Positions 28,809 to 38,901 of a stretch of DNA of 64,000 nucleotides are shown piece by piece. The stretch spans positions 1-64,000 of the forward strand of contig MU119444.1 in assembly GCA_014904845.1 (NCBI GenBank). The letters run 5' to 3'. The DNA is from Acephala macrosclerotiorum (lineage: Eukaryota > Ascomycota > Leotiomycetes > Helotiales > Mollisiaceae). Numbering within the stretch: position 1 is the first letter of the stretch; each line of letters begins with the position of its first letter. The translations under genes and the position numbers were made by a program. The notes below the pieces were generated by a model. That model saw only the letters and a program-made list of their open reading frames with translations, was not told the origin of the DNA and did not search any database.

Positions 28809-29475
28809 AATGACCCTACAAGTGAGGGACAATCATCTACAGCTCGAGGCTGGAAGGAGAGGCGGGGAACGAGGGGTAAGTTACTATACTGGACGGCAGC
28901 AAATGTGACTCGTTGCGAAGGGGGGCTGAGGGGAAAAGCTTGCGGTATGAAGATGAAGAATCTTAGGTATTTGAGGCGTGTAGTGGTGTGGTATGGGGTC
29001 GTTGACTGTAACTGCTCGAAGCTTACCAGAGACAGAGACACAGCTTCGCAGGCCAGGCCAGGCTCCCAATGACCCAGTCACTGGGCCAGATTAGACTCGC
29101 TTACCGCCGAAATGACCTTCTTATCAAAAAGTTGTCGATTCACGGCATTGCAAGAAATCAAGGTTTGAGTATTTTGGATACATGTAGAATACACCTCGGT
29201 ATCACTAGATTTGTATTAGATAACTTGAATGGGCGATTAAGAGTCCGTTTGTATGAGAGGAACTGTTGTTGGTATTAACGCGGTTGCATTGATTGATTAC
29301 GCCTTATCGGGGACGATAAGCAAACACCCTAGCGGCGGTACCTGAATTATTCTTGAAGTCAGAGACAATTCAAGGCTACCACCACCGCTGTTGGGTTTCA
29401 CGAAGAACGCGCCGTCTGTGCACCTTGGACCAAGGGCTTCTTCCTTCTGATGATTTGCTGATTCCTGTTAACAAC
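28809..29475. promoter_or_regulatory. Divergent intergenic region between ATG4 and SQS1
   Basis: A 667-bp region between two start codons, so it should hold both promoters. Short open frames occur on both strands but overlap each other and have no features. No convincing TATA box or repeat is seen. Confidence 0.5.
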
Positions 29476-31914
29476 ATGCCACGCACGAAAAGACCTCCTC
29501 GCAGAGGCAACCACCACCAGCAAGCTGGTCGAGGTGGTCGGCAAAACCTGGAAACCTCCTTCGTACCATTTGCTGGCACGTCAACCCCACGCAGAGGTGA
29601 ACATGGTAAGCTTGAGAACTCGTGGAAATCTACACTGTTCTTTTGGAAAAGAAGCTAAAGGAAATGTTCCAGGCTTCACATTACAAGAAGAAGCTCGAAA
29701 TACCGAACGCCACCAGTCATTCTGGAACACGGATCAAAGGTTGCGAGACTCCAAAGTTACCTTCATCAGTGCCGGTGCCCTCGAACCTACTATACCAAAA
29801 GATCCGGAAGCAGCACTTGCAGAGATGACGCTCGATTCCCCAAAGGAAGATGACAGAATCGAGGTATTTGAGGAAGAGGAAGACGGGGTGGAGGTACGGG
29901 AGCCAACGATGATTTCAAGCCAGCAACCAGTCCAGCCACTTTCCAATGGCTCGCCGGAAGAACAAACCTTTGGTTACATTGTCGATGTACATGGCAGTGA
30001 GCCGGTTCAGACTGGAATACCTCCACCACAGCTTCGTTCTGTGTCTCCTGCCCCGTCCGATTCTAGCGAAGAGATTATCTTGTTTCGCGGTAGGAATCGA
30101 GATGGGAAAGGAATTTCATTAACCAGCCTTTCATCAAGAACGGTTACTGATCCCATCGAGCAGAAAATCCGCAGAGTAGAAGAGGAAATCCACAAGCGGG
30201 AGGAATGGCTTGAAGAGGTCCTTCGCCACGATGGCCCCTCACCTGTCGTAACACCACCCACATCGGGAGAAGCTTCTGCTGCTGGAAAAGGAGCCGGCCA
30301 TCTCGAGCACCAGGGTAGAAAACCTCGTCGAAGTCGTCGCAGCCAAAAGAATACGGAAGATTCAGAGGAAGCAGCTTTGATTGCAGACTACATTGCAAAC
30401 ATCGACAAAGATGATGATGTTTCCAAATCCTTCGCTCAACGCGAATTGGGTGGCACAGAGGACGAGTTGTGGCAAGATACCGAGGTCTCATCTGGAGAAC
30501 CTTCACAGAAGGCAAAGCGATCAAGTTTCGGAGGATGGGATCGGTCAGACATTTGTGACTTCAACGACCTAAGCACTTCTGATGGGGTAATGGGAGACAT
30601 ACAGCAGATCTTGTCCAGAAGAGACCGAGCCTCAGGCGTGCAGTACCTCGTCGTTTGGGAAGACCAAACCGTGGATGAAGCTAGATGGGTCCCCTCTACT
30701 ACCTTATCGAGTGTCAATGCTTTGTCACACATTGAGACCTTTGAGGCCGAAGAAAAACTTGTGGCTGAATTTATCGATAATGAGGAAGAGACCAGTGACT
30801 CTGACGATCTTGACAACGACGACGAGGCTGCTGACGATGAGGACAATGAGCAGGACTTGGTGCAGAGGAAGATTGATCGAATGAGCGACGAGAAGATTGC
30901 AAGGCCGTTGGCAAAGCAAGAAGAACTGGGTATGGGATCGAGCAAGCTGATTCTCTTCGACGATGATGAGGGCGATGAAGATGATGTTCCAACTTTCTCA
31001 AACACGTTCAGTCCGGTCATGCTCTCCTGGAAGAAGAGTCCACGTAGGGCTCGTGGAGCGAAGCGGCCAAGGGGCGATTTTCCTTCAGCAACTATGTTAG
31101 CTGATGCTTATGATGGATTCGATATCATGGATTTCGAGCGTCCGAGCTTGAAGAAAAAGCCGAAGGGTCGAAGAGGCAAGGTGGCATTCGACATCTCGGA
31201 TTCAGAGCTGGAAGCTTCAATGGAGATGACTTGGGGAAATGATCGCATGAAGAAGAAAGAAAGAAAGCAGGAACGCGACGAACTACGTGCTCAAGGACTG
31301 CTTGGCAACAAGAACGGCAAACCTGACCTCAAGCAAAAATACAAGGAAGGTATGGGCATTCTTGCAGTCAAGGAGGAGATCAAGCAGTTCCTTATGAGTA
31401 CCAATACTACGTATGTATCTCCTCCGTGTCATGACTACGTTCCTAATTTTACAGACTTTCTCTACCTCCGATGGACAAGGCAGATCGTAAGGTTGTCCAC
31501 GAACTGGCGAATGCGTTCAATCTGAAGTCTAAGTCTGCTGGTACCGGCACGAAGCGTTTCCCTGTTCTGTACAGAACTTCGAAAACCTCGGTCTTCGCAG
31601 AGCATAAATTCAATGCAGTCGAAGCGCAAATCACGCGTCGCTTCTTTCCAAGAATGGATGTTGGGGGCAAGAGGTCGAGTGGTAACCGTGCTGCTCGTGG
31701 AGGTGGAGGCGGCTTCAATAATGCGGCTGTCAGCTACAGGGACGGCGACATCGTCGGTGGTTCTGCACCCGAGTTGGGGGTGGAAAACAAAGGTCGTGCC
31801 ATGCTGGAGAAGATGGGATGGAGCTCAGGAACCGCTCTCGGTGCTCTCAACAACAAGGGCATTTTGCAGCCAGTTTCTCATGTGGTGAAGACGACCAAGG
31901 CTGGATTGGGATAA
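29476..31914 (+). CDS. SQS1: R3H and G-patch protein, Sqs1-like, with a chromo-like segment
   Basis: Homologue of Sqs1/Pfa1, a G-patch cofactor of the DEAH helicase Prp43 in ribosome biogenesis and splicing (family knowledge). Exons 29476-29605, 29673-31410 and 31455-31914 give 775 residues. The N-terminus is RG-rich, followed by FTLQEEARNTE. The long middle is acidic. Residues about 350-410 (ILSRRDRASGVQYLVVWEDQ, then ARWVPSTTL) look like a chromodomain. The R3H region begins at about residue 624 with SLPPMDKADRKVVHELANAF, and the C-terminus is a G-patch (about 722-775: ENKGRAMLEKMGWSSGTALG, ending TTKAGLG). Both introns have good GT/AG sites. Shares a promoter region with ATG4. Confidence 0.88.
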
Positions 31915-32395
31915 TGAGACGCTTCTGCTCATTCATGAAATATCGCCTATGTACTTCTGTCGTTGCAATTTCAGCGAATATTGCACTGCACGGAGTCAGC
32001 TGTGTAGAAATTAATGTATGTTAATGACACGCAATGAAGACAACCAAAGACGTGTTTTCATCCTAATGCGAACGCGTCAAGCACGCGGTACTTTGATTTC
32101 GAGCACGTCTGATGAGATTAAGAAGCTCAAAGATCGCAAATGCAAGCGGATCGTGAAATTGGTTTGATGTTCATGTTTCAATTGATGTCTTCTCGAATTC
32201 CCTATCCGAAGACTTATTGTACAGCCACGTACCCCGAAAGCAGACCGTGAAGACATATGCCCCCATAAAAAGCAGACCATCCATAACGCATTAAGAGACC
32301 CAAAGATCCCGAACTACTCAGACTCATCATCAATCCAGATGACCCAAAGTCAAAAGCAGATCCGACATCCCATGAAAACCCAGAGAGAAAAGCAT
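31915..32395. other. Convergent intergenic region, SQS1 and H2B 3' ends
   Basis: About 480 bp between two stop codons. It should contain the 3' UTRs of both genes. No coding region, RNA gene or repeat is visible. Confidence 0.5.
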
Positions 32396-33058
32396 CTATT
32401 TCGTCGATGAAGAGTATTTGGTGACAGCCTTGGTACCTTCTGAGACAGCGTGCTTGGCAAGTTCACCGGGGAGGATGAGTCGGACGCTGCAGATTGATTA
32501 GCATGATACGCGAGTGGCAGATGCGGAATGACTTACGAGGTTTGGATCTCTCGAGACGAGATTGTAGACTTCTTGTTGTATGCGGCAAGCTTGGAAGCCT
32601 CAGTGGCAACGCGCTCGAAGATATCTGTCGACGAAATCAGTATGATTCGGATGTGCTGCGATCGGAATGTGCTTACCGTTGACGAAGGAGTTTAGGATGG
32701 ACATGGCGCGGTTGGAGATACCAGTGTCTGGGTGAACTTGCTTGAGAACTGCGAAAGGTTAGTGAATTGTTTTCAAATGAGAACGCGTCTCAATCAAGAC
32801 CAAGGAACTCCGAGTTCATTGAATGCGATATCGCAATAGTAGACGCGCCAAGCGCCTCCGAATCGACGCGACTGGAACGAAGATCTAGATTATACCTTTG
32901 TAGATGTAGGAAGAGTACGTCTCCTTGCGTGTCTTGGTTCGCTTCTTCTTGTCACCGGTCGCAGCGGTCTTCTTGCCAGCTTCCTTCTTCTCGGCGGGGG
33001 CCTTGGATGCAGGTGCCTTGGAGGCAGGCTTCTTCTCAGCTGCGGCTTTGGGAGGCAT
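32396..33058 (-). CDS. Histone H2B
   Basis: Core nucleosome histone. Four exons on the minus strand (33058-32896, 32748-32677, 32624-32537, 32486-32396) give 137 residues. The Lys/Ala-rich tail ([20 protein letters not shown]) is followed by the histone fold: [60 protein letters not shown], ending [11 protein letters not shown]. The Lys near the C-terminus in AVTKYSS is the conserved ubiquitination site. Intron 1 is 147 bp, long for this locus. Divergent from H2A, the usual fungal arrangement for coordinated S-phase expression. Confidence 0.97.
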
Positions 33059-33520
33059 TTTGGATGAAGTTTGAAGTTAGATGTGAAAGTTGAAAAGGGT
33101 GGAGAGGGAATAGATGGGAGTAGTCGACGTGATGTTGGACGTGGTGTTGTGGCGGATAGTTGATGGAGGAAAAAGTTGGAAAGAAGAGGGGAGAGCGAGG
33201 TCTTAAATGATTCTCAGTCGCGATGGCCTAAGCGGGATCACTATAGATGCACTAGTTTGTTGTGGTTGATTAGCGAATCAACACGCTGTATTTTCATTTT
33301 CGCTGCGTCGCCGCGCCTGCGCCTTTTGGGACCTTGTGCGGTCGTGATTAGCGAGCACTCCCAGTGTTCCAAGAACTTATAAAATCCCGCCCATACCACC
33401 ACAAGTTTCTTCCTTCTACAACTTTTTTCCATCAACACCCAGCATACGACATCGTTGACTTCACGTCCATCTCACCAATTCAACTTCTTCCACTCATCCA
33501 CTTCAACCAAATCCATCAAA
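33059..33520. promoter_or_regulatory. Shared H2A-H2B bidirectional promoter
   Basis: A 462-bp region between the H2B and H2A start codons. On the H2A side TATAAAA lies at 33378-33384, about 140 bp before the ATG, immediately preceded by the dyad GTTCCAAGAAC (33366-33376). The nonamer GATTAGCGA occurs at 33268-33276 and 33346-33354; the first copy lies inside a perfect inverted repeat TTGATT-AGCG-AATCAA (33266-33281). These are plausible operator sites for coordinated histone control, by inference only. No clear TATA box is seen on the H2B side. Confidence 0.6.
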
Positions 33521-34170
<650 letters not shown>

Positions 34171-34818
34171 GTCTGCATTTCTTTCGGCTGGGTTTCTTGC
34201 TGGGTTCTTTCATGATAATGGGGTGTCGTCTGGGTCTGGGTCACGGCTGCTTTTTCGCGTTCTGGTTGTACATTAAAATCCATGGCAATGGATGAGGATT
34301 GCTTACTGAGATCAATCTTATGAAAACCCGATAAACCACAGAAAACTCTCCTTCGCCTGGTGATATCTTCTCTTTCCCCTCATGATCTCAGGACAGCAGG
34401 CGATCGGAACGATTCTTGAGTGGCTAGAGAAATCGCGATTCAAGCAAACAGGCCTACCTCGCGATGTTTTCGAGTTATTGGAATGCATAATTCGATATTG
34501 TTGAAGGTGCAGGGAAATTATTGACTACTGAGAGTCTCCAAGTCGTCAAATATCGAGCAGCGTCAGGTAACAGATTCTGGTTCAAGTCGTCATGGAGTTT
34601 TGGGGATTGAACTGCTTTCCTTGGGAATGTCGCGCGGAAGGATCTTTAACACAACAGAAGATGCTTTATTTCATTGGGTTGATACAGCGCGCCTGGCAAA
34701 TTCGCGCCAAACCAACAAATATGCACAGAGATCAAATCACTCATTAAACACGAGAAGCTAATGTATGACCAGAATAGCATTCCTTCCTATGTACAAGCTT
34801 CTGCAATCAAATCATTCT
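34171..34818. other. Convergent intergenic region, H2A and NDUFB9 3' ends
   Basis: About 650 bp holding the 3' UTRs of both genes. A short plus-strand frame near 34104-34295 overlaps the H2A end and has no features. No gene or repeat is seen. Confidence 0.5.
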
Positions 34819-35367
34819 TCATCCCATGTTCTCCACTACATCTGAATGTGAGGCGGGGCTGATCACAAAGTTAGCGCTACATCCAACGATCTTGCGTATC
34901 ATGAACTTACGGTCGAGAATCGGCGCTGGAATATTTCGCTCAAATTTGGATCCTATAGACTGTCAGTTATGGTTCGAAGGCAGCCCCCGAGCCAGATGCC
35001 CGCCAAATATAGACGTGAACTCACCTCCAGGTGCGGTAGGCGCGTGGTATGGATCGGGATGCTTCCACTTCTCAAGCAAATCCTCAGCCTCCTGGAACAA
35101 TGCCTACACATCTATAATCAGCCAGATTCCCCTATAGTATTCCTGCAGAACCGTACCCTTTGTTGTCTTGGATCTCGAATGTGCTTGTTCGCCTCGAACA
35201 GCGACCTAATGTACATAGCCTGGCCTCTCCAGAGATATCGGTGGACGGACCAGTCGAGGGCAAGCTTCAGAGAGCGTCGATAGAGTGATCTGGAGCATGC
35301 CTCGTAAGCTTTTGGTGTCTCAATGGCAAGGATTGCAAACTTACGAGACTGCCTGCTTTGTAGACAT
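34819..35367 (-). CDS. NDUFB9: Complex I subunit NDUFB9/B22, LYR family
   Basis: Accessory subunit of mitochondrial NADH:ubiquinone oxidoreductase. Five short exons on the minus strand: 35367-35345, 35289-35157, 35103-35025, 34952-34911, 34835-34819, giving 97 residues. The LYR motif is in SSLYRRSLKLALDW, followed by RYLWRGQAMYIRSLFEANKH, DPRQQRALF, LLEKWKHPDPYHAPTAPGGS and KFERNIPAPILD. Exon 1 was placed by frame: the 55-bp intron joins MSTKQAVS to SLYRR, and no other upstream ATG exists. The last intron is exactly 75 nt with no in-frame stop, so its retention would only add 25 residues; the exact C-terminus is therefore uncertain. Divergent from KGD2. Confidence 0.88.
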
Positions 35368-35697
35368 CGTGTCTGACCTTGGCTGGTTCTGGCAGATTGT
35401 CCTTTCACAGTAGCACACCACCAATTCCTTATTTCATAGACAATCCTTTCGTCCACAACACAGCTGTTCCTGTCGCGTTGTAGCCGAAACGTATCGATTG
35501 CTGAGCTCGGCGCTGATTGTGAGGTCGCGAGATGTCGGAGGAAGCACCACTAGCGTCCGCTCGCTTGGAGTGAGGCTGTAAGAGAATCTCGGAAGCAGCT
35601 CCAAGAATACTTTGTTGTTTTACCGGAGCTTGTTTTTTCCTTCTCTACTCACCAATTCCTCCTTCACCTTCGCCGTTTCTCTCAATTAAAATTCAGG
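35368..35697. promoter_or_regulatory. Divergent region between NDUFB9 and KGD2
   Basis: 330 bp between start codons of two mitochondrial energy genes, so a shared promoter is likely. No in-frame ATG upstream of NDUFB9 is available here. The last 60 bp before KGD2 are pyrimidine-rich (ttctctactcaccaattcct), typical of fungal transcription start regions. Confidence 0.5.
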
Positions 35698-37159
35698 ATG
35701 CTCTCGAGAAGAGTATTAGTTGCTTCGCGCTTTCTGCGGGCCTATCGAACGCCTCAGCTGCGACACCCTTTTCCGGCTGTTGCGCAGCAGTTCCGCACCT
35801 ATGCAGACAAGATCGTGAAAGTGCCAGAAATGGCAGAGTCCATTTCAGAAGGGACATTAAAACAGTGGTCGAAGCAGATTGGTGATTATGTCGAGCAAGA
35901 TGAAGAGATTGCTACTATCGAGACGGACAAGGTATGTTTCTCCTCGCGTGCTGTGCGGATTTCTACCAAACGGCGCTGATCCTTTTCAATTAGATCGATG
36001 TAGCTGTCAATGCACCAGAGGCTGGCACTATCAAGGAATTCTTAGCGAACGAAGAAGATACCGTGACTGTTGGTCAGGATTTGGTTCGCCTTGAGCTCGG
36101 CGGTGCACCTGAGGGAGGAGAAAAGGAGAAGGGAAGTGCGGAGCCCAAGGAAGCTGCATCAAAGGGGCAGCCAACATCCTCAGATTCAGAGCCCTCGAAG
36201 AAGGATGAGCCAAAGTCGAAAGATGAATCAAGCTCAGCGCCACCCCGTCAGGAGAAGAAGCCAGAACCTAAGAAAGAAACACCACCTCCCAAACAATCCG
36301 AGCCAAAGAAGACCGACTCAAAACCCAGTAGTTCTACTCCTGCTCTCGGAAACCGTGAGGAACGCCGTGTATGCGCTCTCAGCTTTATGTATGCCTCACT
36401 TTACTGACAAGCGCTGCAGGTCAAGATGAATCGTATGCGTCTCCGCATCGCTGAGCGTCTAAAGCAATCTCAAAACACCGCAGCCTCCCTTACGACCTTC
36501 AATGAGGTTGATATGTCATCCCTCATGGAGTTCCGGAAACTGTACAAGGATGATGTTCTAAAGAAGACCGGTGTCAAGCTTGGCTTCATGAGCGCTTTCT
36601 CACGTGCCTCAGTACTTGCCATGAGGGATATTCCTGCTGTCAATGCTTCCATTGAAGGACCAAACGGTGGTGATACCATTGTGTACCGAGACTACGTCGA
36701 CATAAGTGTTGCCGTTGCTACTGAGAAGGGTCTCGTGACCCCCGTGGTGCGCAACACTGAGGCTATGGACCTTGTTGGCATTGAGAAGTCCATCGCAGAC
36801 TTGGGCAAGAAGGTAATGTTACAACACCACAAGTCTCAAAACAAGCTAACTAAATTCCATAGGCTCGCGATGGTAAACTTACCATTGAGGACATGGCTGG
36901 TGGCACCTTCACTATCAGCAACGGTGGTGTCTTCGGTTCGTTGATGGGCACCCCAATCATCAACTTGCCCCAGACGGCAGTCCTTGGGCTGCATGCCATC
37001 AAGGATAAGCCAGTTGTGGTCAATGGCCAAATTGTGATTCGACCAATGATGTACTTGGCACTCACATATGATCATCGTCTTCTTGACGGCAGGGAGGCTG
37101 TACAGTTCTTGGTAAAGGTTAAGGAGTACATCGAGGATCCTCGACGTATGCTGTTGTAA
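35698..37159 (+). CDS. KGD2: Dihydrolipoyl succinyltransferase, E2 of 2-oxoglutarate dehydrogenase
   Basis: Transfers the succinyl group to CoA in the mitochondrial 2-oxoglutarate dehydrogenase complex (TCA cycle). Four exons (35698-35931, 35994-36368, 36420-36812, 36863-37159) give 432 residues. A basic mitochondrial presequence ([17 protein letters not shown]) precedes one lipoyl domain with the lipoylated Lys at residue 78 in ETDKIDVAV; intron 1 falls right after that codon. A long Lys/Glu/Pro/Ser linker (about 115-205) follows, with no peripheral subunit-binding domain, as usual in this family. The catalytic domain carries the active-site [12 protein letters not shown] (His405, Asp409). 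Length is normal. Confidence 0.95.
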
Positions 37160-37440
37160 ATAATTCGGGCAGTCCTCTCGTTTCCAGAACATCCGGTCAT
37201 CTAGACAGCGCGGGCTCTGAGCTGTATTTGTACAGTAATAATGACATGCACTCTCGGCGTTTCGTGCTATTATCCTTCGATTTACAGACGCTGCAGTTGC
37301 ACCACGTATTATAATGCAGTCCTGAGAGCGTAAATTTCTAGAGTCTTTGCTTGTACGGTAGCATTGCAACTTTCAAGCACATTTAGTATGTCTTGCAGCC
37401 TGAGTTGTGATGTGATGCAACACTTAAACACTCGCCGGCA

Positions 37441-38030
37441 GTGTTTTTTTTTTTTTTTTTGATTTGCATATACTATCGCTTTTATATTCCTGTTTATCTC
37501 GTTAATATTCGTATTATTTAAATATTTTCATTTTTTTTTTTTTTTTTGCTAGAACTTGGTATAGTTTAATAATTTTATTTATAAACATTTAATATAATAA
37601 TTAAATTTTCTCGTTTATATAATAAAAAATATAATTGTTCATATCGAGTTTATATTATTATTTTCGTTTTTTTTTTAATTAAATATAATTAATTATTCGA
37701 TATAAAAAAAAATTAATAAAAAATTATAAATTTTTAAAATAATACAAAATATATTTAAATAATAATAAATTTATTAAAAAAAAATAAAAAAAAAATAAAA
37801 AAAATAAAAACTCGATTAAAAAATTTAATATTAAAAAATAATTAAATTGAATTAAAAATTTTAATTATAAAATTTAATAATAATAAATAATTAAATCATT
37901 TTAAAATTTTAAAATTATTTATATTTTAAATGAAATTATATACGTATTATAAAATAAGTTTATTTTATATTATTATTATTATTATTATTATTATAAGTGC
38001 ATAATAGTAGTAATATACGTGAAGGCTTTA
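37441..38030. repeat. Small A+T-rich block between the housekeeping island and the esterase relic
   Basis: It starts with a run of 18 or so T after normal KGD2 downstream sequence and ends with an ATT microsatellite (about 37968-37995). The composition matches the RIP-degraded blocks, with C largely confined to CpG. No coding region or LTR is recognised. It replaces the 5' part of the adjacent esterase gene. The stretch 37160-37440 before it is ordinary KGD2 3' flank. Confidence 0.65.
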
Positions 38031-38034
38031 GTAA

Positions 38035-38736
38035 CCTAAAAGCAACATACTATTCTATTTCCACGGAGGCGGATACAATAATCCCCTCCGGCCAGGTCAC
38101 ATAGCATTCAGCTTGAGGTGCGCATCAAAGGCATCCGCTTTACTCGTCATGCTGGAATACACTCTCGCGCCGACAGGTCACTACCCCACCCAGCTGGTCC
38201 AAGCTGCAAATATTCTCAAATTAACACCACCTTCCAAAATCACTGTCGCAGGAGACTCAGCTGGTGGCCATCTCTCTCTGTCTGCTCGCTCATCTCATGC
38301 ATCCCTCCCTAGATGCCCCAGAAGTTAACCTCTCATCTCCACTTGCTGGAATCTGTCTCATCTGTCCTTTCCTCGGCTTTGACTACGACAAAGGCAGCTA
38401 TGCCTTCAATGTACAAAAATACTTCCTTACTCTCGACGCTGTCAAGTCTTTCAATGCAAATTTCAAGCCCCCAGGTCTATCGGACGAGGATGCCCTAAAA
38501 GATCATCGATTATCACCACTCGATGCACCAGCTGGGTGGTGGAAAGATTGCCCCGTAGACAGAATCCTTTTACTCATGGGAGAATGGGAGGTATTTCTTG
38601 GTGATTGTGTTGAATTTGGGAAGAGGTTGCAAGGCGAGAGGTTGCAAGGCGAGAGGTTGCAAGGCGAGAGGTTGAAAAGAAGACGAAGGTGAATGTTGGG
38701 TTGGGCAAAAGGGAGGTGCATGAAGTGGATGAGTAA
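38035..38736 (+). pseudogene. Alpha/beta-hydrolase (HSL-type esterase) pseudogene, 5' truncated and frameshifted
   Basis: Relic of a hormone-sensitive-lipase-type esterase. The oxyanion motif HGGGY (codons 38062-38076) and the nucleophile motif GDSAGG (38251-38268) are in one frame, following VMLEYTLAPTGHYPTQ. The frame shifts soon after at about 38270-38300 into LLAHLMHPSLD ... ICLICPFLGF ... WWKDCPVDRILLLMGEWE. A second shift near 38670-38690 separates the end of the protein, where a His lies in REVHEVDE. The first half of the gene, normally preceding HGGG, is absent: the A+T-rich block ends about 20 bp upstream. A 15-bp tandem repeat (38624-38668) lies near the 3' end. Not functional as it stands. 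Confidence 0.8.
38624..38668 (+). repeat. Three tandem copies of a 15-bp unit in the esterase relic
   Basis: Unit AGGTTGCAAGGCGAG at 38624-38638, 38639-38653 and 38654-38668, followed by a partial copy. In the local frame it encodes repeats of GERLQ. Identical copies imply recent slippage. Confidence 0.9.
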
Positions 38737-38901
38737 TTGGAGGAGTTGAGGTTGGTATGAAAGTTTCTTCTTGTGAATAATAAATTTGTTGCCGCATCCA
38801 ACTCGGATGGAAAGTAATTCACTCAGAGGAATGTAAAAGGATGCTTGACTGTTTTTAAACTCGAGGGCCGAGAGGCTGGCGAGGCTCTGCGTGCACTAGA
38901 T

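Noticed and set aside
30436..31020. Minus-strand open frame opposite SQS1
   Set aside because: Shadow of the acidic SQS1 coding region, giving a Ser-rich translation.
35290..35344. NDUFB9 read without the first intron or with a 26-bp intron
   Set aside because: The unspliced frame has no ATG, and a 26-bp intron is too short. Only the 55-bp intron ending at 35290 keeps frame and restores the LYR motif.
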